Source of the DNA: Candidatus Nanoarchaeia archaeon
GTDB taxonomy: Archaea; Nanobdellota; Nanobdellia; Woesearchaeales; SKIA01
Assembly (NCBI GenBank): GCA_028279685.1
Contig: JANQNG010000065.1
Coordinates: 39,877-103,876 of the forward strand
Direction: 5' to 3'
Length of the DNA stretch: 64,000 bases
A model generated the notes under the pieces. It was not told the DNA's origin. It searched no databases and saw nothing but the letters and a program-made list of their open reading frames with translations. Below, piece after piece: positions 16,101-22,269 of the stretch. The translations under genes were made by a program, and so were the position numbers. Positions within the stretch are counted from its first letter, which is position 1. Each line of letters begins with the position of its first letter.

Positions 16101-18087
16101 CTTGAAAACTTCTTAGTCTTCCTCCTTCCTCGCCCACAGGAAAAAGCACATGCGGACTTCCTCTTAACTCTCTGGGTTTTGCTTTTTCAGGACGGGCCAT
16201 TCTACTGCCGATAAAAATTCCTGCCTTGTCTCTTTGTTTGACGTTAAGAAATTTATTCAACAACACTAACACATCTTTTTCTTCAGAAGGGTTGATCTCT
16301 TGTATAATATTCTTTAAATATTCCTCATCAGAAAGATTGAAAAGTTTGTTGAAAACAATGAATTCATCTTTCTCTAAAACAACAAACTCATTATTGACAA
16401 ACATATGAGGTACTGCAAGTCTCTCAAGAATATTTTTGGCATTAGACTTTGGTAAAACTATTTTGCCATCTTCAATCGTTGCTTTACTGAGCCAAGACAG
16501 TAAAGTAAGCAGCTGTTCTCTTGTGATTTGCGTCCAGTAATACGTAAATTTTGGATGTAATGGTGTGTCTGCTCCCTTTGCAAGACGAAATGCTTCTGAA
16601 GGATTTGGCTTTTCACATAATGGAGAATCTAGCAATACATTCAATCTCTGCAAAGGCATATCAAGAAAATCAGCATATTGTTTTCGCTCTTTGCTTTTAG
16701 TTTTCTCTTGAAGATTTTTTTCTAGTTCTTGAACCCACCATTCTTCACAGTAACCTGGCGGAATAAGTTTATGCGCTCTATTAAGAAAATCTCCGTAACT
16801 AAAAAGAATATCCCCTGCATAGAGCACTCTTATAATATCTTTTTTCAACAATTTTGCTTGTTTTTCTGTTTTAACAGACACAACAGCACCATTTTTGAGT
16901 TTCACCACAGGCCCTTCAACAGTACTGCACATAGTGATAGCAGCACCTTTACTTGGACGCTCCACTTTTAATTGTGTTGCCGTAGCAATAAATCCTCCTA
17001 AGATTTGCGACGTTGCAGGGTGTATTGATGCTGCACTATAGCCTGAAACTCTTGATCTTCCATAACGGAGCCTAAATGATCCCCTTCTTAGAGGATGCCC
17101 AAAGACAGGCCTGCCTGCAACAAGATCTGCAATATAGGTATAATCTGGTGTTATGTTAATCGTTTCATCTTTAGCTTTCTCACCATGTGCTTTTGCTTTT
17201 TTCTGAATCTGTAAATACTCTTCAAGAAAATCCCAATCATCCATATCAAAATCTTTTCCCCATTTCGATAATTGTTTCCATAATTTTGGTGCTTTCAAAG
17301 GAATACAAGAAGAATGAATCAGACAATACCCTGAACGAAGAAAATTAGTTTTGATTCTTGAAAGATTTTTGTAATTACTCACCTCTATTTTTTCTGAAGG
17401 ATCTCCTGCAATTTCAATAGGGATGTGTTCTGCAAGAAACAATGTTTCTTCCTCTGATGGAACATATTGTAAGTTTGTGATACGTTCATGATAGTCCATG
17501 ATTTCATAACGGCATCTTTGGATTTCTTCAGGTGTCGGATCATACTTTGCATAACCTAATTTTTTTCTCACATAATCTGCGATCAGTACAGATACTGATG
17601 CGGCAGTACCTCCTGCATTCCTTATAGGCCCTGAAAAATTCATTCTGAAAAATTCCCCGTCACGATCTAGCCGAGGAAGAATCTCCAGATCAACGAATCC
17701 TTCTAGTGGTGCAGATACAACACCCACAGTAACATAGGCAAATCCTGTTCTAATACCGACTTCTATTGCTTCTTTTTTGTCTTTGAACGTACAATACTTT
17801 TCTTGAGCAATTTCCAACGCGATCTGAAACCCAACTCTCCAATCAAGCACTCCGTATTTCTTTTCAAGCTCAATAATTCTCTCTGTAGCACCAGATCCTT
17901 TAATCTGAGGTGCAACAACAGAGATAAGACCGATTACACGCTCTGCCATATTCTTAGCAAGTTGCGTTTCAACCTGATCAGAAGGATCATATCCTGCTGC
18001 CTTTGCTTTACTAGCAAGAGCGTGTACTGACTGACATTGCCTATTAAGATCATCGAAGTACTTTGTAATTCGCTCACTACTTTTCAT
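13192..18087 (-). CDS. polC: DNA polymerase D large subunit (DP2) with intein
   Basis: The catalytic subunit of the archaeal replicative polymerase PolD, a 1,631-residue precursor. After removal of a 465-residue intein, 1,166 residues remain, normal for DP2. Landmarks: an N-terminal DP2 domain (NRQCQSVHALASKAKAAGYD; FRMNFSGPIRNAGGTAASVS), the active-site loop CDGDES whose two Asp correspond to the known catalytic pair, a zinc ribbon (CVGCNAKYRRVPLRGHCTKC), and a C-terminal QESMAKWF that fits a PCNA-interacting peptide. The intein interrupts HAAMRRD/CDGDES. DP1 is directly upstream with its stop overlapping this start (TAATG). Splicing is required for function. Confidence 0.97.
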   Translation of the reverse strand: MKSSERITKYFDDLNRQCQSVHALASKAKAAGYDPSDQVETQLAKNMAERVIGLISVVAPQIKGSGATERIIELEKKYGVLDWRVGFQIALEIAQEKYCTFKDKKEAIEVGIRTGFAYVTVGVVSAPLEGFVDLEILPRLDRDGEFFRMNFSGPIRNAGGTAASVSVLIADYVRKKLGYAKYDPTPEEIQRCRYEIMDYHERITNLQYVPSEEETLFLAEHIPIEIAGDPSEKIEVSNYKNLSRIKTNFLRSGYCLIHSSCIPLKAPKLWKQLSKWGKDFDMDDWDFLEEYLQIQKKAKAHGEKAKDETINITPDYTYIADLVAGRPVFGHPLRRGSFRLRYGRSRVSGYSAASIHPATSQILGGFIATATQLKVERPSKGAAITMCSTVEGPVVKLKNGAVVSVKTEKQAKLLKKDIIRVLYAGDILFSYGDFLNRAHKLIPPGYCEEWWVQELEKNLQEKTKSKERKQYADFLDMPLQRLNVLLDSPLCEKPNPSEAFRLAKGADTPLHPKFTYYWTQITREQLLTLLSWLSKATIEDGKIVLPKSNAKNILERLAVPHMFVNNEFVVLEKDEFIVFNKLFNLSDEEYLKNIIQEINPSEEKDVLVLLNKFLNVKQRDKAGIFIGSRMARPEKAKPRELRGSPHVLFPVGEEGGRLRSFQAALEVGRVTADFHQYYNPKTDTFTIYPMDERTGDKLIDVASDEFEKYSKDKASHEIMGLPIQHYFDDAVKVLNEAIVPDLVKGIRGTSNAEHYCEHLVKGILRAKHGVNVNKDGTCRYDASEVPITHFKPKEIGTSIEKLKELGYEKDIHGKQIEDDNQVLELLPQDLLLPCSPEALDQPADEFLFKVANFIDELLVKLYKRKKFYDLKTKKDLVGHLIIGLAPHTSAGSLFRIIGFTKTQGFFCHPYMHAAMRRDCFDFNTYIPLFAKDKWQIKKIGSVVESLHPEDVVDDYGTKEVKVKNIKTFSGKEIVSVNNFTKHSPQPMLKIKTKLGRVLKTTKNHKHIKFSEKRKVVVAENLMIGDSLAIPYNIKILKNNIKRLDLIELFSKEEWVMVKGLKSLNNYDVIKKKAKKHFKVSDFRNFNNRDSFPISFVKFLEEDKIKIDKKRLFLSAKRDHVQIPSEIMLTKEFLQLIGLYVAEGYSRKVKGMLYQMYIAAENKEIRVFVKKHMKIIFGLKTTENKEDRLTYSSRIIYHLFTKILGCGSSAYEKRLPSLFLNLPNEKLGHLLSGYFEGDGSVSKSDIRVSFDTVSKGLLKDMDFVFGQIGIFVKNYTYTSYPGQKIRAFYESKNRSVPRFTVTKGIVQSIFVRKFAKYVGFISSKKKKILDYLLKNRNAKRIAQKLDENYVYDEIISIEEIPEQETYCLNVSGNEIVANSILTKQCDGDESCMFLLMDCFLNFSQKYLPSSRGSTMDTPLVLTSVVTPSEVDDMAFDIDIPWVYPLEFYEACSEYKKPWDFKMHIVGDVLGESAQFEGLGFTHDTDDINRGVQCSAYKILPSVPEKIAAQMEVAEQIDAVDEGGVAKLIIQKHFIRDTMGNLRKFSTQQLRCVGCNAKYRRVPLRGHCTKCGGKLIFTISQGSIIKYLQPSIDLAKKYSVGSYLTEALNLLQERVDQVFGRDPEKQESMAKWF
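13939..15333 (-). mobile_element. Intein in DP2 with LAGLIDADG homing endonuclease
   Basis: 465 residues (precursor 919-1383) starting at Cys (CFDFNTYIPLFAKDKW) and ending VANSILTKQ before the +1 Cys of CDGDES. Splicing block B is seen in KTTKNHKHIKF (TxxH). The endonuclease has both dodecapeptide motifs (LIGLYVAEGYS and LLSGYFEGDGS), so it may be an active homing element. The C-terminal residue is Gln rather than Asn, and the penultimate residue is Lys rather than His. From memory, a C-terminal Gln is known from the Pyrococcus abyssi PolII intein at this same site. Boundaries are set by the uninterrupted DP2 family sequence. Confidence 0.93.
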
Positions 18088-19589
18088 TAGGCAACCCTCT
18101 TATTAACCACTTTTTCTTTTTCCTCTGGGAAAAAATTAATGATGTTGGTCTTTGCTGTTTTAAGATTAAATACTAATATCTTTGCTGGTTGAATATTAAA
18201 TCCTAATTTTATGGTGTTTGGTGTATGATCTTCCCAACAAGAACAGTTCATCATAACAACATTACGATATTGTGCGTAAGTCGCTGCGTGCACATGCCCT
18301 GTAACAAAAATGTCTGGAATGGTGTTAATAACCAAAGGATCTTCATCAGGATCTGGTACATAGAGTGATGATCCTATTGAAGGAGAAAGATGTCTTCTCT
18401 GTAATAAGTATTTCATAATCAAATCAGGCCGCATAATACCTCCTTGTTTTAAAATACTAGGGACACGATCACCAAAATAAGTCATACTATAACCATGATA
18501 AACAAGTATATTAAAACCAGCAAATCCTGTTGTTTTTCCTATATTCACAACACTAGGACTTGAAACCATCACAACATTTGGCAAGTCATAAAGTGCTTGA
18601 GCATATTTTTTCGATAGGGGAAGTTGAGGATCCGCTATTCTGCCAGGATCATGATTTCCAGGGGCAATAACGATTGTGATGTGTTCTGGTATTCTTTTAA
18701 GATATTCTGCTGCTTTATTGAATTGTTCTTTATCATTTTTTATAGTTATCTCATTCTCCTGGTTAGGAAAAATTCCTACACCTTCTATTAAATCTCCAAC
18801 AATAAAAAAATATTTGACTTTTGCAGCCAGTGCTCTTTGCTTCTCATTACCAACTTCTTGATTAAGCCATTTAAGAAACTTCTCGAATTCTTCTTCAAGA
18901 AAATGCTTACTACAAAAATGAACATCACTAGTAAAGATAGCTAATTCCTCTTCTGGTGCTTTTTTAAGCTCTTTGTTCGTTGGCACATCAGGAAAAAGCA
19001 AAGTATTTGCAAAGACAATCCCATCACCTAATGAACCGACAAGACCAATAACCTCATCAAGCTGAATATCTCTTGCAATTTCGTATAATTCTGTGTTTTT
19101 GCGGGTGATAAGAACGCTAATAACACCTGTAAGATCTTCAATTTTAAAAATATAGTTCTCATTTTTTGTAAAATTTTTCTCTAATACTATGCCTATTGTC
19201 GCAACAGCATCTCCTTTATTCATTTTCTGGATCCTTGCAATGCTTGTGGCGTTATCAAGTTCTTGCCGCTGAAGTAACATGTTTTTTAACGCTTGAAATC
19301 TATGATTCATTAGCTTGACAAAATCCTGAATCTCTCTACGTTGTGGTTTTTTTGTGTAATTCCAAACAACTTCTACTTTGTTTTCAGAAGGTAATTGCTG
19401 CTCTGTTCTTACATCAAGATATTTTTTTATTTTCTCTTGAAAATTCTCTTCTGACGCCTCTTGAATAATAGTTATTATTTTGTTCGCTTGTTCTTCTGTA
19501 AGTTTCTTTGACTTAAGATATGTGAGAAACACCTCATCTAGAATAAAGTCTTTTTCAAAGATTTCACTTACAATCTCTTGAACAGTCAT
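18087..19589 (-). CDS. polB: DNA polymerase D small subunit (DP1), 3'-5' exonuclease
   Basis: A 500-residue proofreading subunit of PolD. After an N-terminal helical part and an OB-fold (IEDLTGVISVLITRKN), the Mre11-like phosphodiesterase domain has all its metal motifs: FTSDVHFCSKHF, VGDLIEG, IAPGNHDPGR, VYHGYS and VTGHVHAATY. The exonuclease should therefore be active. It overlaps orc1/cdc6 upstream by 4 nt (ATGA) and DP2 downstream by 1 nt (TAATG), so the three replication genes are translationally coupled. Length and motif order match other archaeal DP1 proteins. Confidence 0.96.
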   Translation of the reverse strand: MTVQEIVSEIFEKDFILDEVFLTYLKSKKLTEEQANKIITIIQEASEENFQEKIKKYLDVRTEQQLPSENKVEVVWNYTKKPQRREIQDFVKLMNHRFQALKNMLLQRQELDNATSIARIQKMNKGDAVATIGIVLEKNFTKNENYIFKIEDLTGVISVLITRKNTELYEIARDIQLDEVIGLVGSLGDGIVFANTLLFPDVPTNKELKKAPEEELAIFTSDVHFCSKHFLEEEFEKFLKWLNQEVGNEKQRALAAKVKYFFIVGDLIEGVGIFPNQENEITIKNDKEQFNKAAEYLKRIPEHITIVIAPGNHDPGRIADPQLPLSKKYAQALYDLPNVVMVSSPSVVNIGKTTGFAGFNILVYHGYSMTYFGDRVPSILKQGGIMRPDLIMKYLLQRRHLSPSIGSSLYVPDPDEDPLVINTIPDIFVTGHVHAATYAQYRNVVMMNCSCWEDHTPNTIKLGFNIQPAKILVFNLKTAKTNIINFFPEEKEKVVNKRVA

Positions 19590-20785
19590 AGTCCTAGCTC
19601 CACATTAAGAATGTTAAGTACTTTCTTTTTCACCTCTTGAGGAAGTCCAATTTTGATCTCTCTTGTTCTTCCATAGCGTCCTTTTGAGACAATTTTAGCG
19701 TTCACCACACCAAACATATCAAACTCACCTATAATATCAGAAATTCTTCTTTGTGTGAGTGGTCGTAAATCAGTTTTATCACATAATTGCTTGTAAAATT
19801 CATAGACATCACCTGTGTAAACTTCATCTTTGCTGTTGCTAACAATTTGAATAATACTATACAAACATGCTTGAAATTGTTTTGGCTGATTTTTAACTAA
19901 CTCCACAACCCTATCACGCTCTATTTTATCCTCTGCTTCGTCTATTTGCTCTAGAGCTATACTATTTTTTCCTTCACGTTCTGCAATTTCTCCTGCTACT
20001 CTTAGAAGTTCTAGAGCTCGTCTTGCATCACCATGATCTCTGGCTGCGTAAGCAGCACACTTCTCTACAACACCTTGTTCCACAGTGTTTTTTTTGAATG
20101 CTTTCTCTGAACGTTGTCGAAGAATATCTTGGATTTGTGGTGCATTGTAAGGAGGAAAAATAAGCTCTTCCTCACTTAATGAGCTTTTCACCCTGGGATC
20201 TAAATTATCTGCGAATGAGAGATCATTACTAATACCAACAAGTGTTATGTGTGATTTTTCCAATTCTCCATTAATTCTTGTGAGATTATAAATTAAATCA
20301 TCACCTGCTTTTTTAACTAATTGATCAATTTCATCAAGAATTAAAAGAATAGGACACTCTTGGATATTAACAATCTTAAAAAACACATTGTAAACTTCAT
20401 CAGTAGGAAGTCCTGTGATAGGTAATTCTGTTCCTAACATCCTTGCAAGTTCTGCAACTAAACGATATTCAGTATCAGCAACTCTTTTTAATTTACAATT
20501 GACATAAAGTGTGATGATTTTTTTATTGTTTTCGTTTGCTACTGTATTAATTTGTTGTATAACATGTTTCGCGCATAATGTCTTTCCTGTTCCAGTTTTT
20601 CCATACATAAAAACATTAGAAGGTTTATGTCCTTTGAGAATAGGTGCTAGGATTTTTGTTATTTTTGTTATTTCATTCTCTCTGTGGTTAATATCTTCAG
20701 GATGATAATTAGGTTGTAAAGCAACTTTGTTTTGAAAGAAAGAATCTTGTTTCAGATAGTCTCGTAAGTAATCCTCTGCCCCCAT
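19586..20785 (-). CDS. cdc6: Orc1/Cdc6 replication initiator
   Basis: A 399-residue AAA+ initiator that binds origin boxes and loads MCM. Walker A is GKTGTGKT (residues 62-69), Walker B ILLILDEIDQL, sensor 1 LVGISNDLSF and sensor 2 HGDARRALELLR. The C-terminal winged helix (DVYEFYKQLCDK; PLTQRRISDIIGEFDMFG; SKGRYGRTREI) contacts DNA. The start at 20785 (MGAEDYLRDYLK) is preferred over 20836 because a TTTTTAAAAC box lies about 27 nt upstream, inside the longer frame. The upstream gap holds the inferred origin boxes. Confidence 0.95.
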   Translation of the reverse strand: MGAEDYLRDYLKQDSFFQNKVALQPNYHPEDINHRENEITKITKILAPILKGHKPSNVFMYGKTGTGKTLCAKHVIQQINTVANENNKKIITLYVNCKLKRVADTEYRLVAELARMLGTELPITGLPTDEVYNVFFKIVNIQECPILLILDEIDQLVKKAGDDLIYNLTRINGELEKSHITLVGISNDLSFADNLDPRVKSSLSEEELIFPPYNAPQIQDILRQRSEKAFKKNTVEQGVVEKCAAYAARDHGDARRALELLRVAGEIAEREGKNSIALEQIDEAEDKIERDRVVELVKNQPKQFQACLYSIIQIVSNSKDEVYTGDVYEFYKQLCDKTDLRPLTQRRISDIIGEFDMFGVVNAKIVSKGRYGRTREIKIGLPQEVKKKVLNILNVELGL

Positions 20786-20941
20786 CAGTTGCAGTAGAAA
20801 TAAAGGTTTTAAAAACATTGTGATTGTGGAAAACATGGTTTCTGAGAGTTAAGTAAATAATATAATTGATATTAACTGTTTGTTTTATGTGTTTTTTGTA
20901 ATAAAAATATTAATAGCTAAGAAGTGGTAAATTCAGTATGT

Positions 20942-20967
20942 GAGAGTCCCCTTCATTTCTTTTGGAA
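20942..20967 (-). repeat. ORB-like origin recognition box 1
   Basis: On the minus strand this reads TTCCAAAAGAAATGAAGGGG followed by ACTCTC. It has the TTCCA, GAAA and A(A/G)GGG elements of origin recognition boxes and lies 156 nt upstream of the orc1/cdc6 start codon, on the initiator side of the AT-rich stretch. Confidence 0.65.
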
Positions 20968-21209
20968 AATATGATATGTTGTTTTAGTTGTGTTTTTAGA
21001 GGTTTTTGCTTTCAAATTTAACCATCTCAAGCTTTCTTCTATTGAATTGTTTTGTAAAATATATTTTCTAATAGTTGTTTTTTTCTTTAATATTTTATAT
21101 ACTATTTTTTGAAATATATTTATTATATCATATATTATATTAACTTCTATATAGAAAGAAAAAGAAGAAGAAACAACCTAAAAAAGCACACAACATCACA
21201 AAATCAGAC

Positions 21210-21235
21210 TTCCATAAGAAATCAAAGGGTCACTC
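21210..21235 (+). repeat. ORB-like origin recognition box 2
   Basis: On the plus strand this reads TTCCATAAGAAATCAAAGGG followed by TCACTC, inverted relative to box 1. It lies 45 nt downstream of the aIF2-beta stop codon on the far side of the AT-rich stretch. Confidence 0.65.
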
Positions 21236-21279
21236 AGGACAGTAAACAAATATTATTACATCACAACTAATTTGAAATT

Positions 21280-21687
21280 TCAAATTTTACTCTTAGGAGC
21301 GTATTTAGCACCACAAGCTTTACATTTTAAGAAAATAACATCATTTTTTTTGGTTAATTCAGTTTCTGGTTTACTGCATTCTTTGCAAAAAACATAAGTA
21401 TCTGCGTATTCTTTGATTTTTTCATTAAGTTTCGTCGCTGGTATTTTGCTCATAAAAACAACAACATTTCCTCTAACATTCCCTTTCGTAGCTAATGTTT
21501 TATTTAAGAATTTAAGAAAATGAGGCATCTTTCTTCCTAAAGTATTACAAATTTGAGCAAGATTACTGATAATGGTTTTATTCCCTTCAATATGTCCAAC
21601 AACATTAGGGATAACAAATCGTTCTTGTTGTTTACTCGTATCAACAAGCACATCATCAGCCCTTGCAAGCATCTTTTCATAATCCAT
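21280..21687 (-). CDS. eif2b: Translation initiation factor aIF2 subunit beta
   Basis: A 135-residue protein of normal aIF2-beta length, part of the heterotrimer that delivers initiator tRNA. The core domain has FVIPNVVGHIEGNKTIISNL and LGRKMPHFLKFLNKTLATKG, and the C-terminal zinc ribbon is CKECSKPETELTKKNDVIFLKC (shown in part) with a second CxxC (CKACGAKY). CTTTATAAAC 27 nt before the ATG indicates a leaderless transcript. The gene points toward the origin, and a long palindrome (21728-21750) sits directly upstream of its TATA box. Confidence 0.96.
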   Translation of the reverse strand: MDYEKMLARADDVLVDTSKQQERFVIPNVVGHIEGNKTIISNLAQICNTLGRKMPHFLKFLNKTLATKGNVRGNVVVFMSKIPATKLNEKIKEYADTYVFCKECSKPETELTKKNDVIFLKCKACGAKYAPKSKI

Positions 21688-21727
21688 TTTTTATGAGAAT
21701 AATGTTATGTTTATAAAGATGTGGTTG

Positions 21728-21750
21728 AATTATTTTCTATATAGAAATAT
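21728..21750. promoter_or_regulatory. Long palindromic element upstream of aIF2-beta (copy 2)
   Basis: This 23-nt segment is identical to 2745-2767 and centred on TTTCTATATAGAAA. It lies about 10 nt upstream of the aIF2-beta TATA box, where a transcription activator or a repressor of TFB binding could act. A related TTCTATATAGAA lies within the origin region at 21145-21156. Confidence 0.5.
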
Positions 21751-21823
21751 AGATTGATTTAAAATTTACTTGTTTTTCGAATTTAATTTTTTCTATATGG
21801 TTGCTAATTGGTTGGTTTTTTGT

Positions 21824-21880
21824 ACTTACATTGTAGGTAAAATTACTTACTTTGTGAGTAAAAATACTTACATTGTAAGT
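21824..21880. promoter_or_regulatory. Three palindromic operators at exact 21-bp spacing
   Basis: ACTTACATTGTAGGT (21824-21838), ACTTACTTTGTGAGT (21845-21859) and ACTTACATTGTAAGT (21866-21880) repeat every 21 bp, two helical turns, so bound dimers would lie on one face of DNA. The third is near-perfectly palindromic. They lie about 185-240 bp upstream of the first gene of the giant surface operon. Small HTH proteins encoded in that operon are candidate binders, which is an inference. Confidence 0.65.
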
Positions 21881-21942
21881 GAAAATTAAGAAATATTTAT
21901 ATATGGTGGTGGGTTATTGATTTTGTTCCCCATCTTTTATGC

Positions 21943-21975
21943 CAAGCTCGAAAGAGCTTGCTTTATTTTTTTTCT
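21943..21975 (+). terminator. GNRA-capped hairpin plus T-run, terminator or attenuator
   Basis: CAAGCTC-GAAA-GAGCTTG is a perfect 7-bp stem with a GAAA tetraloop (21943-21960), followed by CTTTATTTTTTTTCT. A TATA-like ATTTATATAT at 21893-21902 lies upstream on the same strand. A transcript from it would end here before reaching the operon, giving either an attenuator or a short RNA of about 50 nt. The next gap segment holds the palindrome TTTCCCTCGGGAAA (21988-22001) and the box ATTTAAATA (22012-22020). Confidence 0.5.
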
Positions 21976-22025
21976 ACAAAAATATTCTTTCCCTCGGGAA
22001 AAACGAAAAACATTTAAATAGTGTT

Positions 22026-22040
22026 ACTTACAATGTAAGT
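22026..22040. promoter_or_regulatory. Fourth operator, at the surface-operon transcription start
   Basis: ACTTACAATGTAAGT lies directly after the ATTTAAATA box (22012-22020) and covers the expected transcription start. A diverged half-site, ACTTACATTGAATTA (22059-22073), overlaps the first codon of the HTH gene. This placement fits repression, with the three upstream sites allowing cooperative looping. The role is inferred. Confidence 0.55.
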
Positions 22041-22065
22041 ATTAGGGTTTTGAGGGCTACTTACA

Positions 22066-22269
22066 TTGAATTACGGTGACGATGAGTTAGAGATTCCGAC
22101 AGACATATTCAAAGATAGAGATCTTTCCGTACTCGAAATTCTTGTTGAATTCTTAAAAGATGAACAAAACATGACTTTTGCGCAAATCGCAAAAATACTC
22201 AATCGTGATGATCGTACAATATGGACTTGCTATACAAGATCTAAGAAGAAAAGAGGTGGCAAGCCTTGA
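22066..22269 (+). CDS. Small sigma-region-4-like HTH protein (HTH1)
   Basis: A 67-residue protein from a TTG start. After LEIPTDIFKDRDLSVLEILV, a helix-turn-helix is formed by MTFAQIAKILNRDDRTIWTCY, ending in a basic tail (RSKKKRGGKP). It resembles sigma-70 region 4 type HTH folds. It is clearly paralogous to the protein at 51608-51871: both share IP-x-(D/E)IF, DR-x-LSVLE, and an identical LNRDDRTIWTCY. The frame has a stop 5 codons upstream and no ATG, so TTG is the only good start; GAGGG lies 10-14 nt upstream. Its TGA overlaps the TTG of the giant gene (TTGA). A regulatory role for the operon is likely. Confidence 0.8.
   Translation: MNYGDDELEIPTDIFKDRDLSVLEILVEFLKDEQNMTFAQIAKILNRDDRTIWTCYTRSKKKRGGKP

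Larger units (their letters stand above)
20942..21235. other. Candidate chromosomal replication origin (oriC)
   Basis: The 440-bp gap between orc1/cdc6 and aIF2-beta contains no gene. Two 26-nt boxes in inverted orientation (20942-20967 and 21210-21235) match each other at 21 of 26 positions and resemble the archaeal ORB core (TTCCAGTGGAAACAAAGGGG, recalled). They flank about 240 bp of very AT-rich DNA, most extreme at 21056-21150, suited to unwinding. Position beside the initiator gene and the PolD genes is typical of archaeal origins. Function is inferred. Confidence 0.75.

Noticed and set aside
15721..16116. 131-residue plus-strand frame within DP2
   Set aside because: It is antisense to conserved DP2 sequence and shows no domain or promoter.
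21939..22078. 46-codon frame starting with ATG inside the GAAA hairpin region
   Set aside because: It runs through a terminator, two operators and the operon TATA box, and has no good ribosome-binding site.
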